From Sipunculus nudus (lineage: Eukaryota > Annelida > Sipuncula > Golfingiida > Sipunculidae): a stretch of 64,000 nt of DNA. Made by a program: the position numbers and the translations under genes. The DNA lies in assembly GCA_026874595.1 (NCBI GenBank), contig CM049309.1:54966079-55030078 (forward strand), given 5' to 3'. This document shows, piece after piece, positions 37,001 through 51,800 of this stretch. The notes below the pieces were generated by a model. That model had not been told where the DNA came from and did not search any database. It was given only the letters and a program-made list of their open reading frames with translations. The stretch's first letter is position 1, and the number at the start of each line of letters is the position of its first letter.

Positions 37001-40000
37001 TAACGGGAAATCCCAGAAAATATTAGAGTTTTGGTCGTGTTCAAAATTGTGGATGCGTCATGCATGGCAAATCGTATGAAATCGTAGACAGTAGTTTCAA
37101 ATCGCAACATATATGGATTGCACCTATTTAAATGGGTAAATATTCGTTATAACGATACAATGTAAGGCCTACTTAGATTAATTTATGCCGCTGGTAACTT
37201 TTGTCACAGTTTCTCACTTGCCAGCGTGACAAGCTTAGACCAAGTTAAAGAACAGAACCAAGTTTACTCTAATCAGAAACATGAAGAACATTTTCACCAC
37301 ATATAAGAAATTTTATCAAATGATTACCTTTCTGAAAATGAATGACTCGTGCATCGCTCGGGATGAAGTCCTCTTTGATTTTAGCTGAGAGAGCCTTGAC
37401 CTTGACCCTGACACTGCATGGCTGGTCGAGGTTACCCTGTCGTTTAACTGTGATGGTGAAGGCGTCAACATCCTCGCACACAATGTACTCCGGCATGTCG
37501 AACTGAACCAGGGACCAGCGTAAATCAAGTCTTTAGATATGAGAAAAAAAAAGCTAATCAATTTCAGATTCACTTGTAGTCATCAAGATAGTTTTAAACA
37601 AAATGACAAACTGTATAAACACAACTATAGAAGTAGGTAACTGTATTTTCTTTATAAAAAGCAGCCGAATATTCTGCCATTATTAAATACCATGACGAAA
37701 TTTATCCTTATCCTTAGGATTCAGGCCGAAATTATACACCATTTCATCCTTTAGTTTTGTAGATTACCTACCTGTCCTCATATAACACGTGACCCCACGG
37801 ATCTTATTGTGGATATCTACCTAAAATGTGACCCAATGGAGTGTCGTGTAGTAGGTCACATACCTGTACACCAGTGACACGTGACACAAAATGATCTTGG
37901 TTTGATAGGTCACCTAACTTTACTCCTGTGACACGCCACCCATGGATCTAAAATTGGTAGGTTACCTTCCTGTACTCGTGTGACATGCAACCCAACGAAT
38001 ATTAGTCTGTAAGGTCAGTTACCTGTATTCTTTTAACACGTGACCTAACGGATTTTAATTTGGAAGGTCACCTCCAAGTACTACTTTGACATGGGATCCC
38101 AAGGATCTTAGTTTGGTAGGTCACCTACCTGTTCTCTTTGACACGTGACCAAGACGATTTTGATTTGGATCTTAGTTTGTTAGGTCACCTTCCTGTAATC
38201 ATGTGAAACGTGACCCAACAAATACTAGTCTAGGAGTTCACCAACCATTCCCTTTGACACGTGACCCAACGGATTTTAATTGGGAAGGTCACCTCCCAGT
38301 ACTCCCTTGACACCTGACTCATATGGATCTTAGTTTGGTAGGTCACCTACCTGTACTCTTTAGACACGTGACCCCATGGATCCATCAGAGTGACGGTGAA
38401 GCTGTCATTGGACTCGTGCAGTTTGGAATTGATGACGTATCTGATGTCCGTGTTGTCTAAGTCCTCTTGAGTAAATCGGCGGTTGACCAGACGGCCATTA
38501 GACACGTATTCCAGGTAACCCAGTGACGGGCGGTCCTTCACCAGGTAAGTGATCTCTTGTCCCGTGGCATCAGGATGAGTAGCCTTGAAGAAACTACTTC
38601 CAAGAATGTATCTAAAATAAACAAATAAATAAAGTCTGTCAAAACAATTTTACGTTTACGTTTGGTGAACATATATAAGCCACGAACACCACGATGTTCA
38701 ACTGACTATTGTTTACAATATTCCGCTTAAACACATATAGTAGATATACTTCAACTGTTGAAAAACAGTTAGCTTTAATTACGTTGGGTTAAAGTGTACA
38801 GGAGATACTTCAACTGATCGTTTGTCTTGACAAATATAGAAAAGACATTTCATATCTAGGACGAGTTTCATGCGTGCAAAAACCGTTGAAATCTAAGTAA
38901 TGGCTATATATGAAAACGTTTAAAATCAAGACTGGTATCAAACTTACACTTCTTCCCTCGATCTTTGTACTAGTTTGTAATTTACACGACAATATCGTAA
39001 ACAAATTATAACTAGGCGGCCGTAGGTCGAACACTTGCCGAAATTTGATATGTAACTTACAGACAGGGAGACAGGAAGAGAGGGGAACACGTGAAAACAT
39101 TAATTTGAATGAGCAATGTTCTGGGAGAAAGGAAACAATAACACGTACTTTTTTGTATTAATGCTGATACTGAAAAGTCGCGGACGAACGGACGGACAGA
39201 ATATATTCCTGGTTTTATTTTAATTGTAAGCCTTTCAGAAGCATTGCTTAACAATGTGGACTCTAGAATGACATGTCAGACCAAAGAACAAGCAGCCAGG
39301 AGAAGTTAACAACAACAAACGAAAAGGCAGACATACTGACACAACCTGGATCACAGATGATCAGACCTCATAATGGGGAATGAATAGACGAATAAAATGA
39401 GCTATAGTTTGTTTAGAGTGGCCCTTTTTGACGAAGCTATGAGCAAAATATTACTTTTAGGCGTTTCGATGACCTTGGCCTTTAACCTATCTCAATTAAA
39501 AACGAAAGGTTTACAGAAGTTTTATTTGTCTATCAACTGTATAAATTTTAGAGCGATTGACCCCATATTTTGGAATATCATGCGTAACCATACCAACAGC
39601 AGCTTGATGCAGCTATACACATCAGAAGGAAGGCCATTGACTGGGTAATAAAATGAGCTACAGTTTATGTGACTACGATAAATTTTTTACAAAGATATGA
39701 AGAAAAAACAATTTTGTGATTTTTGATGACCTTGATCTTTGACCTATTTCCTCTAAAAGATATCAGACTTCTAGAACATCATGTGTTCTATCAACAGTAT
39801 AACATTCAGAGGGATTGTTTAAAAAATTCTAGCATGTGGAATGCCATATGTCAGACGAAAAAAAAAACAAGCAGGTGAATTTGACGGCAACTGACAAACA
39901 GACGGACATACTGATACACTGACACTTCAGAGATAACAGATGACTAAATAATCTTATGGCGAAGGTATAGAGGAACAAAATGACCTACAGTTTATGTAGA

Positions 40001-42769
40001 TAAGCCTCCTTTTTACGAAGTTATAAAGAAAATAAAAGTTTTACATTTTTCGATTACCTTGACCTCGAACCTATTTAAAAAATACAGTTCCAGCTTCAAG
40101 ATATCATTCTGATATACGATATCTGTAAGTAATCAAGTGATTCCTGCAAAACCGCGGCCTGTAGAATGTTATAGGTCAGAGGCAAGAACCAGCTGGCAGG
40201 CGAAATTGAGACAACTGACAAAAGGACAGACATTCTGAGAAACTGACACGGAGAGGAAGAAAAGTAACTAGATCATTTCATAAAGAAGACGAGGAGGAGC
40301 AAAATGGGCAATAGTTTATATAGATAGGCCTCTTTTTGACGAAGTAATGATAAAAATAATATTTTTTTCGTTTTTCGCGGACCTTGACCTTTAACCTATA
40401 TTGACCAAAAACAACTTTTGATTGTCAGTCAACTGTGTAAGTTTGAGGCGATTGCTGCATAATCGTGACCAGTAGAGTGGGGAAAAACAAACACACACAC
40501 ATCGTGACAAACAGACATGTGCAATTAACCAATATGCGGAAAGTAATAATACCATATAGAACATTTATAATGTTGTGCATGGACATCGTGCGGTGATTCA
40601 GGGTGCAATGGGTGACAGAACCGTGGAAGACCTAATAAGGTGCCGCTCGTGGTATAAAGTATAGTGTTAGATTACGACAACCGTCTGCCGGTCACATTTT
40701 AATATTTGAAGCTGAAGGCAGACACGGTCCGTACAGAATGCCACCGAAAACCAATGAATCGGGTATCAATCAACAGGAGTCCATCTGAGTTATCAAGCGA
40801 GACGTGAATGATTTACAGAAAGAGTATGAAATGGTTTAATGATAACTGTCAGTCAGTCAAACGGTGATTAGATAGATGGGGAAAAGAATGCACCGTCACA
40901 GTCGGCATACCGTACAAACTGAAAAGAGCGATCTCTTTGTTAGCCACCCTGCCTGCAAGTAGCGATTCATCTGAATAAATACTTTACCACATGCAAAGTA
41001 CTTCTTCGCTCAATCTTTTTCAATCTGTCATAAATAATGACTACAAAAGGCATAGGCGGATCCAGAGGGTGTACATGAGACACGTGCCCCCCCCCCCCCC
41101 CCTTAGCTTTCCATTTTTATACATCCCATGCATCATTCAAATTGTATTCCTTCGATAAATGTTATAAGACGTAACTTTTATCCCCTTCCAAACCATTTCT
41201 CCCCTATAATATCCCTCCGTTTCAGGCATTCTTTCGTTAAAGAGAACTCAAAGCAACCAAGTGGCTGGAAACGTGGAGTTACTTCTTGGTCAGTGGACTG
41301 GTCAACAGACAAAATCCATTTTTTCATACTTCAAAATCGGCCCTATGTATGTCCCGACTTAACAACTGACATAACTTAGCATATGGACAACTGAACACAG
41401 TGCCTTGTTATATTTGCTTGAGACATTTTATGTTCCTATTTATGAGATCATAAGTGAAGCGAGGGTTTTGTCTTGTGCCTCCAATATGGCATAATCCTGG
41501 ATCCGCCACTGAAAGGGGTGATCTATAAATACTGTAAATATTTAGACTTTTTATGGACAACGATAAAGAATTAACTGTCTCTATAAATGCAAACTGTACA
41601 AACGGTAAATCATGATCATGCAGTAAAATTATGATGCAAATTTTAAAGGACTGGTCTCAATATACATATTGAACAAACATTTAATAATTACAAGTCTCAA
41701 TATGCATATGGTACAAAAACGGTAAAAAATTACTAATATGTATATTTCACAAAATGGTAAAGCATAACCAGTCTCAATATGCATTTGGCACATTCTGTAA
41801 ATAATTACTAGTCTCACTATGCACATTGTACACCACGCAAGGAATTACAAGTATGTATACTTTACAAAAGGCAATGACTTATGGTGTCAATATACATAAT
41901 GCAAAAATGGTAAGGAATAACCCTTTCTTCAAGTACATCCTACGAATTACACAGAGTGAACCATCTCCTTGTGCAAATTGTAAAAACTGCAAAGAGCGAC
42001 CCATCTCCGTGTGCACAGATAATGTAAACACCACAGAAAGTAACTGTCCTAGTGTGTTTATCATACAAACTGCCAATAATGAACCATCTCAGATGCAAAC
42101 AGAATCAGGCGTTTTTCATAGCTGACTGGTACATTGTCTAACCAATCACAAGCCTGCCACTTATCAGCATCACGACCGAGGAGCAATTTCAATCACAGCT
42201 TAAGACTTGTTTTTCCCCCGCAATCATCAGCGGACACCAACCATAGAGAAAAGAGAGGCTTTGATTACCACTGAAAAAAACATACCACAAAAATGTTGTC
42301 TTGGGTTGAGTCAGCAGAAACAAGCCCTAACTTTTCTGAGCGAATTGCCGGAAATCCTGGCGAGTTTTGTTTTTCGGCCAATAATGTCGGCACGGGTATA
42401 CCAGCAAATGAGGCCGGGACTGTAAGCGTTTAAAAAAATGCCAAGTACTGGGTTAATGAAGTGCGGCACAGAGAGAGTATGGTTCACCTCCTCAATAGAT
42501 TCAGCGCCCAGGGGACAGGAGCGTCACAAAGACATTGCAAAAGAAACCAGCACTTCAATTAAATCCGTATTCCCCAATGGCACAATCTGATTGCAGAGGA
42601 GCGGTATAGGTAATGTTTAATGTCGCCGACTCTCAAGTCATCAGCCGACGTTCAAGTAACTGAAAAGATTTAATTTTGATGGCAGCTAAGTGTGATGGGA
42701 CGGTTAGAGTTTAATGAAACCCGGCGGAACCGGTAAAGACTGGTCTACGATGTTTTAATGTATGGGGAT

Positions 42770-42825
<56 letters not shown>

Positions 42826-45800
42826 AGTGAGATCGCGCGAGCGAGAGGAAGAGGTTATAGTTCTCAGCAACAAAGTCCTGTATGTTACGTGCCGAATGCT
42901 GTTCATTTTCGTTTTGCTTTTTGGACATATATATTCATTTATAATATTTAAAATAACTATGTATCTAAATGTATAATCTGAATCCATACACTGCTCAGTC
43001 CATACATGTTGACATCATTTTTAAGGTGCACAGGTTGGCCCTAAAAAATGTTCATGCACAAAGCTCACGTTGTGCAGAATCGTAACTCTCCTGCTCAATA
43101 TATACTTTGTACGCCCCCGTACATATCAACAAAAACAGTCTTGTCGGGCGGGAATATCAGTGCAGTAAATAGCTAAAACGCTCTTTGCGTGTCTATACTC
43201 TCACTTAATTTATTTTTATCGCATTAATAGGACAATGAAAACCTCAAGGCTGCGCGTACGAAACTATTTCTAGAATGGAAGCACATATCACCAAGCTCGT
43301 AACAGTGACGGTTCAGACTTAGTATTATCAGCACCTGACAATGAGGGTCAAGCATCGTCTGCTGCACCGAGCCACGTAAAAACCAATCGGCAAGTTTCCC
43401 ATTATTACTTACTACTAGATTAATGACACTAAGTTGAAGCGGCACGTACTGGTAAGTAAATAAAGTAAAACTCCGGCGAAACCGGGTCGTGGATGGGGCT
43501 TATACTAAAATCTGGTATTTATGTGCAAGTTTTATGTCCCTCAGTCTGCTTATTTCGATACAGAAGACTGATGAGTTTAGAGGACTATTGCCTGCGACTT
43601 CCGACTTCTTATTTCTCTTTTATAAGGTCAATTTGTCAGGCATGTTATGAACGTCTCACCGGCGGCTTCTTTAAACCACTATTTTCCCCGAATGAGTCTC
43701 AGAGCAAATCACGAGTCTCAAAGCACCGGAACCGTATTATCAGTAACACCTGGGAATCTTAAAACAATATATTTACAGGAGGCTGTAACAAAAAGGCATT
43801 TCTGTAATCTACTTGGTGTTTACTATAAAGGATACTTTTTAAGTTTATAATAACATGTACAGGATAACCTATATTTCCACTTGCAAAAATAATTTAGGTT
43901 AAATTGTGAACAACATCTGTCAGAGTGTAAAACCAGCGTATGTAATATGCTGGTGTACAATATGTATTGCCCTTTGCTGGTTACACAAATGTACGTGTTG
44001 GCAACATAGGTTCATATTTAGTGCATATGTAAGTGGCTCTGGGACATGATCGTCAGCCGATTTAAGGCCTTCCTTTCTTACATTGACACACTGAAGACAA
44101 GTTCAACTAATTACAGAATAATCAGAGATTCCGAAGTGGGTAGCTCATATGAATCAGATATTTAGGAGGTCACAGAAATCCATCTTCTTTGCAACATTCC
44201 GTTGCAGCATCGGGAAACTACAAAAAAAAGACTCCTTTCTAATAACAGCTCTCTTGACCAGACGATTACACGGTGAAGCCGTTAATGGACATTGCCCAAA
44301 GAATATACGACCACAGTCAAGATTTAAATTAAGATTATTCGTTACTGTCAATAACTTTGACCCACATACAACATTCAAGCAAAAGACTTTTGACACGGTG
44401 TTCTCGTATGCTTAGAAGAGTTATTTCACGGTATGGACTCCAAAACTCGAAGCCGATGGGATGAATTTAGAAAAGTGCCAAACGCATACCTGAACTTGTA
44501 ATGACCATATCGATCAGGTTTTAAGTATAATCCTGAGTACTTTTGTATTTTCGGGTATATAGTTATAAATCTTCAGAAGTCTCGCTGTAGAGATTTGACA
44601 TCTACGACTATCCATAAGGAATCGCATATGAAGGGGCGTTTATGCCAACTGTTAGCAGTCGGGAAGAACCATATGTACACAATACAAGAAATATTATAAC
44701 AGCCAGAACTTAAAATATGTATTAAAAATTTAATTCTGATTGAACTATTGTCAACCATAAAGGAGCTTTGTAACAGTTGATACCGGTCCGCATGATGCGC
44801 CATTGTTGGAAACTTTTAGTACCCGGGGCATTTAATTTAAAAGAGGGATTGGGTGGAGTGGAGTCGTGACAACTCGTTGCCGCTGTATAATATGTGATGT
44901 TTGTTGTAGGGTTTTCAGTCATGTCATGTTTCTTTAATAACTCTTTGAGAAATGAAACCTTATAAAGCAAACAATATTTACTTCCAATGTCCTTATAGAA
45001 CAGTGATGGCCCATGTCAACGAAATCTGCAACGAGATGTCATGAATACGATCTAACTGACTTTTACTATAGTTTGGGTTGGTATTTATTAAATTGTAGAG
45101 TAAAAGAACGTTAAATTTTGTATAAAATGTAACCTAACTTACCCGTATCTGTTACGTCCGAGCTGCATCAGGTTGTCCGGTTCCTTCAGGATGGTCAGCT
45201 GGGGCGGCTCATCTACTGGCTGTCGGATTGTCACTCTAAATTTTACAACCCGAGATGCCAGACTACCGTTTACCAAGAAGTTGTCATGGTTACCATCAGT
45301 GATGCGGAAGAGGAATTCATCACCTTGTGTGTCCCCTTTTGTATGTTTGTACGTGATTGACTGTTTGTTTATATCATTTTGTGTAAAATAAGAGTTGACC
45401 TGTTGGAAATCTCGAAACAGAACACCGTGGTCTGGTCGTTTCATGATGACATATTTCAAACTTGTGTCCGAGACGCCATTGGCTTCTATTTTAAGGTTAT
45501 CTGGGGTCAGGACGGCGTGACCTCCTAGTCGCACTGACAGCGGGGTGTTAACTATCAGATTTGGTAACCTTGGAAATGCTTCATTGGTTTCAGTGGTTGA
45601 AGGGACAGATGGAAGCACTTGCTTGTTAGAGTAAGATGAGTTGCTCGCTTGTCTTCTTTGGGCGTCAGTCCCTACTTCCGGTTTGGTGGTTCCCCCTTCA
45701 GACGGACGAACTTTCATATCGTCATCAAAACCGAAGTAAGAGTCATAATCTTTGTACTCATCTGTGCTCTGCGTCGATGATGCAAATTTATTAGCGGGAA

Positions 45801-48800
45801 CAATATGCTTGCCAGATTTGATCAGCTCAGGGTCAATAGTTGGTTTGCCAAGTACTTCGTTTAAGGTGTCAGGATTATAACTTTGTTCTCGTTGGTTATC
45901 AATGACCGGTGGTCTGATGGTTGATCCGCCATTTTGTTCGTTAACTACCAACCGGAAAGTCTGGTGAGGTAGAGCGTGGGCGCCATCACTCACCACAAAA
46001 ACAAACTTATCAAGACGATTTTGGAAATAACCATCCCCGGGAACATATCGGATTCTCCTTTGGTTGATATCTTCTTGGGTAAAATTTTGACCAAGCTTAA
46101 TGTTTTTCCAATATATATCTGGGGAAGTGCGAGGCTGCACACCACCTGGTGGCTGCTGACGGTACTGGAGATGACCGGCAGATGGAAGCTCGTAGATAAG
46201 GTAATAAATATCATTGTCTTTGTTATCAAGATCGATTGTTTCAAGTTCGTTCCTCGTAATCTCTCTTGTGGTTCTTGGTTCAACTGTTAACTCAGTATTT
46301 CGTATAGTTTCTGGTATTTCATCGTTTACTGGTTTGATCAGAAGCAAAATAGAACCCTTTGTCGTGAAAACGCCATCAGTGACACGGATAGAAATGTCAT
46401 CCTGGAAGTTTTCGGAGCCATCATGTTTATAAACTAGCATTTTGTTTTGTCCCAGGGACTGTTTAGTAAATTTTTCGGCAGGTACCGTAATGTATTCTCC
46501 AGTATTATTGTCCACATGCGTCAGAAGAAGTTTACCCCAGTCTGGAGCTGACAAAACTTCCACTGTCAGAATATCTTCCGGGATATCCAAATCGTTTATT
46601 GGGAGCGTATCCTTTGTGATGACAAGTGTGCCCCCTTCTTCAACTTCAAGTGGAGTCTTTCCTATCGTTGGCATTTCATCATTTTTTGGTATCACGATAA
46701 TGTCAAACGAGTAGGGTCCATCAGACCGACGACCGTCAGTCACTGTAAACTTTACACTATCTGACATTGGCTCAACTGCTGAATGTTTGTTTTGACTATA
46801 GGAGATTGCACCACGCGTAAGTTCATCCAGTGTGAAGCTTTCTGTAACTTCCTCTGTCCCTGACAGAGCCACCTCTCGTTCTAGGATACCCCATTGTGGC
46901 TTCTGTAAAATATTGAAAGTTAACTCGAGAGTGCCAGGCTTTCGGCTTGTCACGTTGAGTTTTTCTCTGGACAGGACTACATTTTCTCCCTCATTAACAA
47001 TTTGTGGTCCTTTGACTTTCACTTCCCAGGCTGGGTCTCCTTCTGACCCGATCACGGATATGTTAAACATCTGATTATATAAAGCATTTCCAGCCGAATC
47101 GGTTACATCATACAGTATGGAAACGACCTGCGGCAGGGTATATGCATCTTCAGGTGCCGGGATGAATTCAATGCGACCCGAGTCGATGTCTTCTTGTTTA
47201 AACTCGTACACAGGTTTTACAGAAGAGTAGCGCATCTTCCCAGCTTCTTGATCTGTATCCGTAGTTAGTAACTTTCCGCAGGCGATGCGCCCATCACAAA
47301 ACGGTTGCTCTCGGATCTTGTAATGTACTGGTCCATTGGTGGAAAAGTATTGTAAATGATCTTTGGAGATGATTCCAACTTCATCATATGGCGTAACAAG
47401 TTTGGTATACGTAAGTCTGGCTTTTTCAAGTTTTCCAAATGGTTCTTTTATATTTATTATAAATTCGTGCCGAATGGAACGTGATTCATCGGCAGTTTTA
47501 AGTGTGAATGTTAGACTGTCATTCGCAAGGGAAGACCCACGATGTTTGTAAAATATGAGGCCACGGTTAATATCGTCTTGTGTAAAACTATGGAGACCGC
47601 CGGTGAATGTCTGACCAGAAAGTTTGAGCAGTTCCCCTGACCTCGGATGGTCTTGAATAAAATACGTAACTGTTGTTGTGTTTCTCACCACGGTTGCCAA
47701 GTAAGCACTTGTAACCTGCGCTAATTGGCCATTACGTACGTAGAGTATCGTGTTGTTAGCTAGTTTCGGAGGATTGTTCGCTTTTGGAATTATTGAAATC
47801 GGTATCGTTACACGAGCTCTTTTCTTCTTGCCCTCCTTGACCCTCAGCAAAATAAAATCATTTTCTTCACTACGCCCTTTATGTTTATACGTTACCAAAC
47901 CTCTCGCAACGTCATCAGGAGTGAATTTGTGCGATCTCCTTCCCCTAACGGTGAGTTTTCCTGAGTACAACCCGTCCCTAACAACAAACAAGAGATCTTT
48001 TTCTGTTTTTACGCGTAACTTCAAGTTATCAGAAGACAGGATGCCGATTTGACCAAACGGGACTCGAAGTGGATGAACCAGGTATACTTCAATATCACGT
48101 GACCGGTAATAATTAAGAACAACTGGGAGGTAAACAGGGCGGCTCACCATTAGTTCTAGGTCCACCACAACCAGCTCAATCACAACACTGGAACTTTCTC
48201 CTTCGTCTTCCTCCTTCAACGATTTAAATACAATTTGATGGCTGCGCACCTCAGCTTGTGAAAAAGAGAACACAGGAACCATGGGATCATGTCGGAAAGC
48301 AAAATATCCAAAGGTTGGATCGCTGATATTCCTGACCAGGAACCGCAGAGCGTCCTGAGGGGTGGTGTCGTCCATCGCCAGAGCGAACTCGGGATCTAAT
48401 ATTCGGGTGGAACATGGTTTCATAATTAATTTATAAGATTCCCTGACGGAAACCTTAGGAGGTCTGCCGTCTGCTTCGGCTGGTAACCTTACAGGTATGA
48501 ACAGGCGCTCTTTTACGGGCGTACTTGACCCCGCTGACGTCACTTCTACCTGTATGGATATGAAATCTCTTCTAAGTGGTAAGACATCAGTATACATGTA
48601 CCTGACCTCATCTAGGAGGAATCTTTGGCATTGTTCGGTAAAGGACACGCGCCCTGGAAACCCAGGTAAGCTGACATTAGTTCTGGTGTCTGGAATGCTG
48701 AGTTTACCGACCACCGGGTAAAATTTGCCTGTCGGATTCAAAGTCACGTAACAGTTTGAATTTAGGATATTATACGTGAAGTAGAGTCCGGCTGACGTCA

Positions 48801-51800
48801 ATGACTCAGATTTCGTTTCAAGGGGCGGCACTGCCCACTGTCCTGGATCGGGCAGTACGACATGTTTTGGAGTTTCTCTTCGAAACTCGACCTTTAGATA
48901 TTTGATAGTGATGGAACTCCTGCCGTCAAGGTAACGTAGGATTTGTAGAGGCACCAAGTCACTCAGTAAGTGCGGGGAGCCACTGTGCTCATAACAAACC
49001 TCTTCCGGTCTGAAGTCGCATTGAAACTCCTACAAAACATGTGTAATAAGTATATAAAAATAAAGTTTACATGGTATTGATTTCATAGAATTTAGATGTG
49101 CTAGAAGCTGATAATGCGTAAATTTTCATAACCATGAAAAAATACTAATTTCACATAAAAAAAAATTTAGGATATATATATAGGATATATATATATATAT
49201 ATATATGCTGGACCCTTAAAGGGAATTTCCAGTAGTAAGCAACGTTTACAGCTTGTGCTTCATACCATCTCGGCGAAACGTCACCGAGGTCTAAACCACG
49301 GCCTTGCATAGGCCAGGAGTACATTTTGTGTGATCACAAACATCGCCCTTGTTAACGTACGAAGAAACGCAGTGATCTGGATAACCGTGGTAGACGTTAA
49401 TTGGAGAAGTGATCGTTTGATACGCCTGACCGACTACAGGCTCTTGGCCTCGTTGATCGTCGTGTCGGCGTTTGATGTGATATTAATTGCGAACTGATAT
49501 CACTGCCAAGGGTTCGAAACATGACAACAAATGGGATTATGACAATATTACATAATATTAAACGATCAGATTTACCATTGTTTATATAGGAAATGGGTTG
49601 GGAATAAGTTATATGTGACAATAAACGGATTTTCCATTAACCGATATGACACAAAGTGGGCACGACTGTATATATATATATATACATTTATGCATATTGT
49701 GTGGAAAACAAATATACACACTATAAGTTCAAGCTGCCTAAAAGATAAATTTACAAACGGCATATTCGTTAAAAGGAGTTGCCATGACATTTACCTATCC
49801 ATTCTGCTTAGAATGAATCCCATACGGTAAGTCTAATGTGAAGACCCCGAAAGCCCGGCAACAAGTGCAATTACAGGAGACGTTTGCAGCTGAGGGAAGA
49901 ACAATAGATACATGGACGGCGGACCGCCGCATCCCTATATCAGTTCCTATTGCATCATTCAGTTACTCGGCTACCCGTGATTCCATTACGAGCGAGAAGC
50001 TATTTTTGTGAGGGACATTTGATCACCATCGAAAACTTATTTTTCTGCCGGTCTTCTTCACGCCGCTTTAAGAACGCTCGACTTAAGTTCTGGGGACAGA
50101 GAACTATCTGATGATAAGGCTTCCATTCTTTGTCATGCATCTGGAATAATTCCCGTCCATTATCTTCCTCACGCAGACCTAGCTTTCTGGACTTGGGTTT
50201 CTGGCTTTTGAAGCGCGCATATTTCAGTTACATAAAATACCAGATGGTTTGGGAAGCTGTATTTAAATGTAACTTGACGGGTTGCCTCTCTGGTCGTAGG
50301 AAATCAATCTGTTATGTTTTATAGCGGACTAGGCTTCTTGAAAGCCGACGGCGCGTCCAGTGATAGCACCTGACAAGCAATGAAGCGGAAATGCTCTCAC
50401 TTCTGCTTTGCCCGTTGATACCCTTCCTTAGAGATGCCTGGTATTCTACACGCCAATTCCGCTGGGGGTTTTTATTTCTAGTTTCATGTAAATCGTGAAT
50501 TATTCAATATTCTCGGGAGCCGGGTCATGTAGAAAGATTTATGAGAACAATGGTTCGTGTTTCAGGTCGATAATACCCCATCCTTTATGTGTCGTCGTAA
50601 GAATGAACGGAACCTGTAACATTCAGAGTGCCCTGTGCAGACCCAATCCTTCTGAAGAGATAGCTCAGTAAAAAAATTCATCACTCGATAGCCTGCGTCT
50701 TCATATATAAAGCGCCCATTTATGGTGTCATCTCAAGAATTTTCCTAGGGAGATTGATTTATTTATCACTGACGGAAATATTCTGAAAGAATTATGATGA
50801 TGTCTCACTGGAAGATTATAACGCTGCCATAATTTACATAAATAATACAGATAACAGACGCTGTACAGAAATAATGGCCAGCACAAAGAACATTTGCCAA
50901 AATATTTGTTAATCGTTCAGCTGCTATCAATGTAATATAATACACGACTCAAAGCATTCCTTCCTAAGATGCATTAAAATTGCATTCTCTTTGCAGGACA
51001 GTTCAAAAGCTTTAATGATAGAGAAAAGAATTTCAGGGGTTTAATGACAAATATATTGCGGGGATTGGTTAGTAAACGAAAGAGGTTTAAAGAGATTAAT
51101 TTTCGTCGGTTTGTTCAGCATAGGCACGAAGTATAATGAGAACTAGGTACGAGTCGGATTGGTCACTAAAGGCAGTAAGTATAATGAGAGCTTTATGAGT
51201 AGGGCTTTTCAGAGTAACATTGGTCAGAGAACGAACGAGGTGCAGTGACGGCTTATGAGTAGAACTGGTCAAAGATCGCACGAGTTGCAGTGACGGCTTA
51301 TGAATAGAATTGGTCAAAACGCACGAGATGCAGTGGCGGCTTATGAGTTGAATTATTCAGGGAACGCTTACGGGTAGAATTGGTCAGAGATCGCACGAGG
51401 TGCAGTGACGGCTTATGAGTAGAATTGGTCAAATAACGCACGAGGTGCAGTGACGGCTTATGAGTAGAATTATTCAGGGAACGCACGAGGTGAAGTTACC
51501 ATTTACGGGTAGAATTGGTCAAAGGTGCAGTTACGGCTTATGAGTAGAACTGGTGAGAGAACGCACGTGGTGCAATGACGGCTTATGAGTAGAACTGGTC
51601 AAAGATCGCACGAGTTGCAGTGACGGCTTATGAGTAGAATTGGTAAGAAAACGCACGAGGGTCAGTGAAGGCTTATGAGTAGAACTCGTCAAAGGTCGCA
51701 CGAGTTGCAGTGACGGCTTATGAGTAGAATTATTCAGGGAACGCACGAGGTCAAGAGACGGCTTATGAGTAGAATTATTCAAGGAACACGTGGTGAAGTG

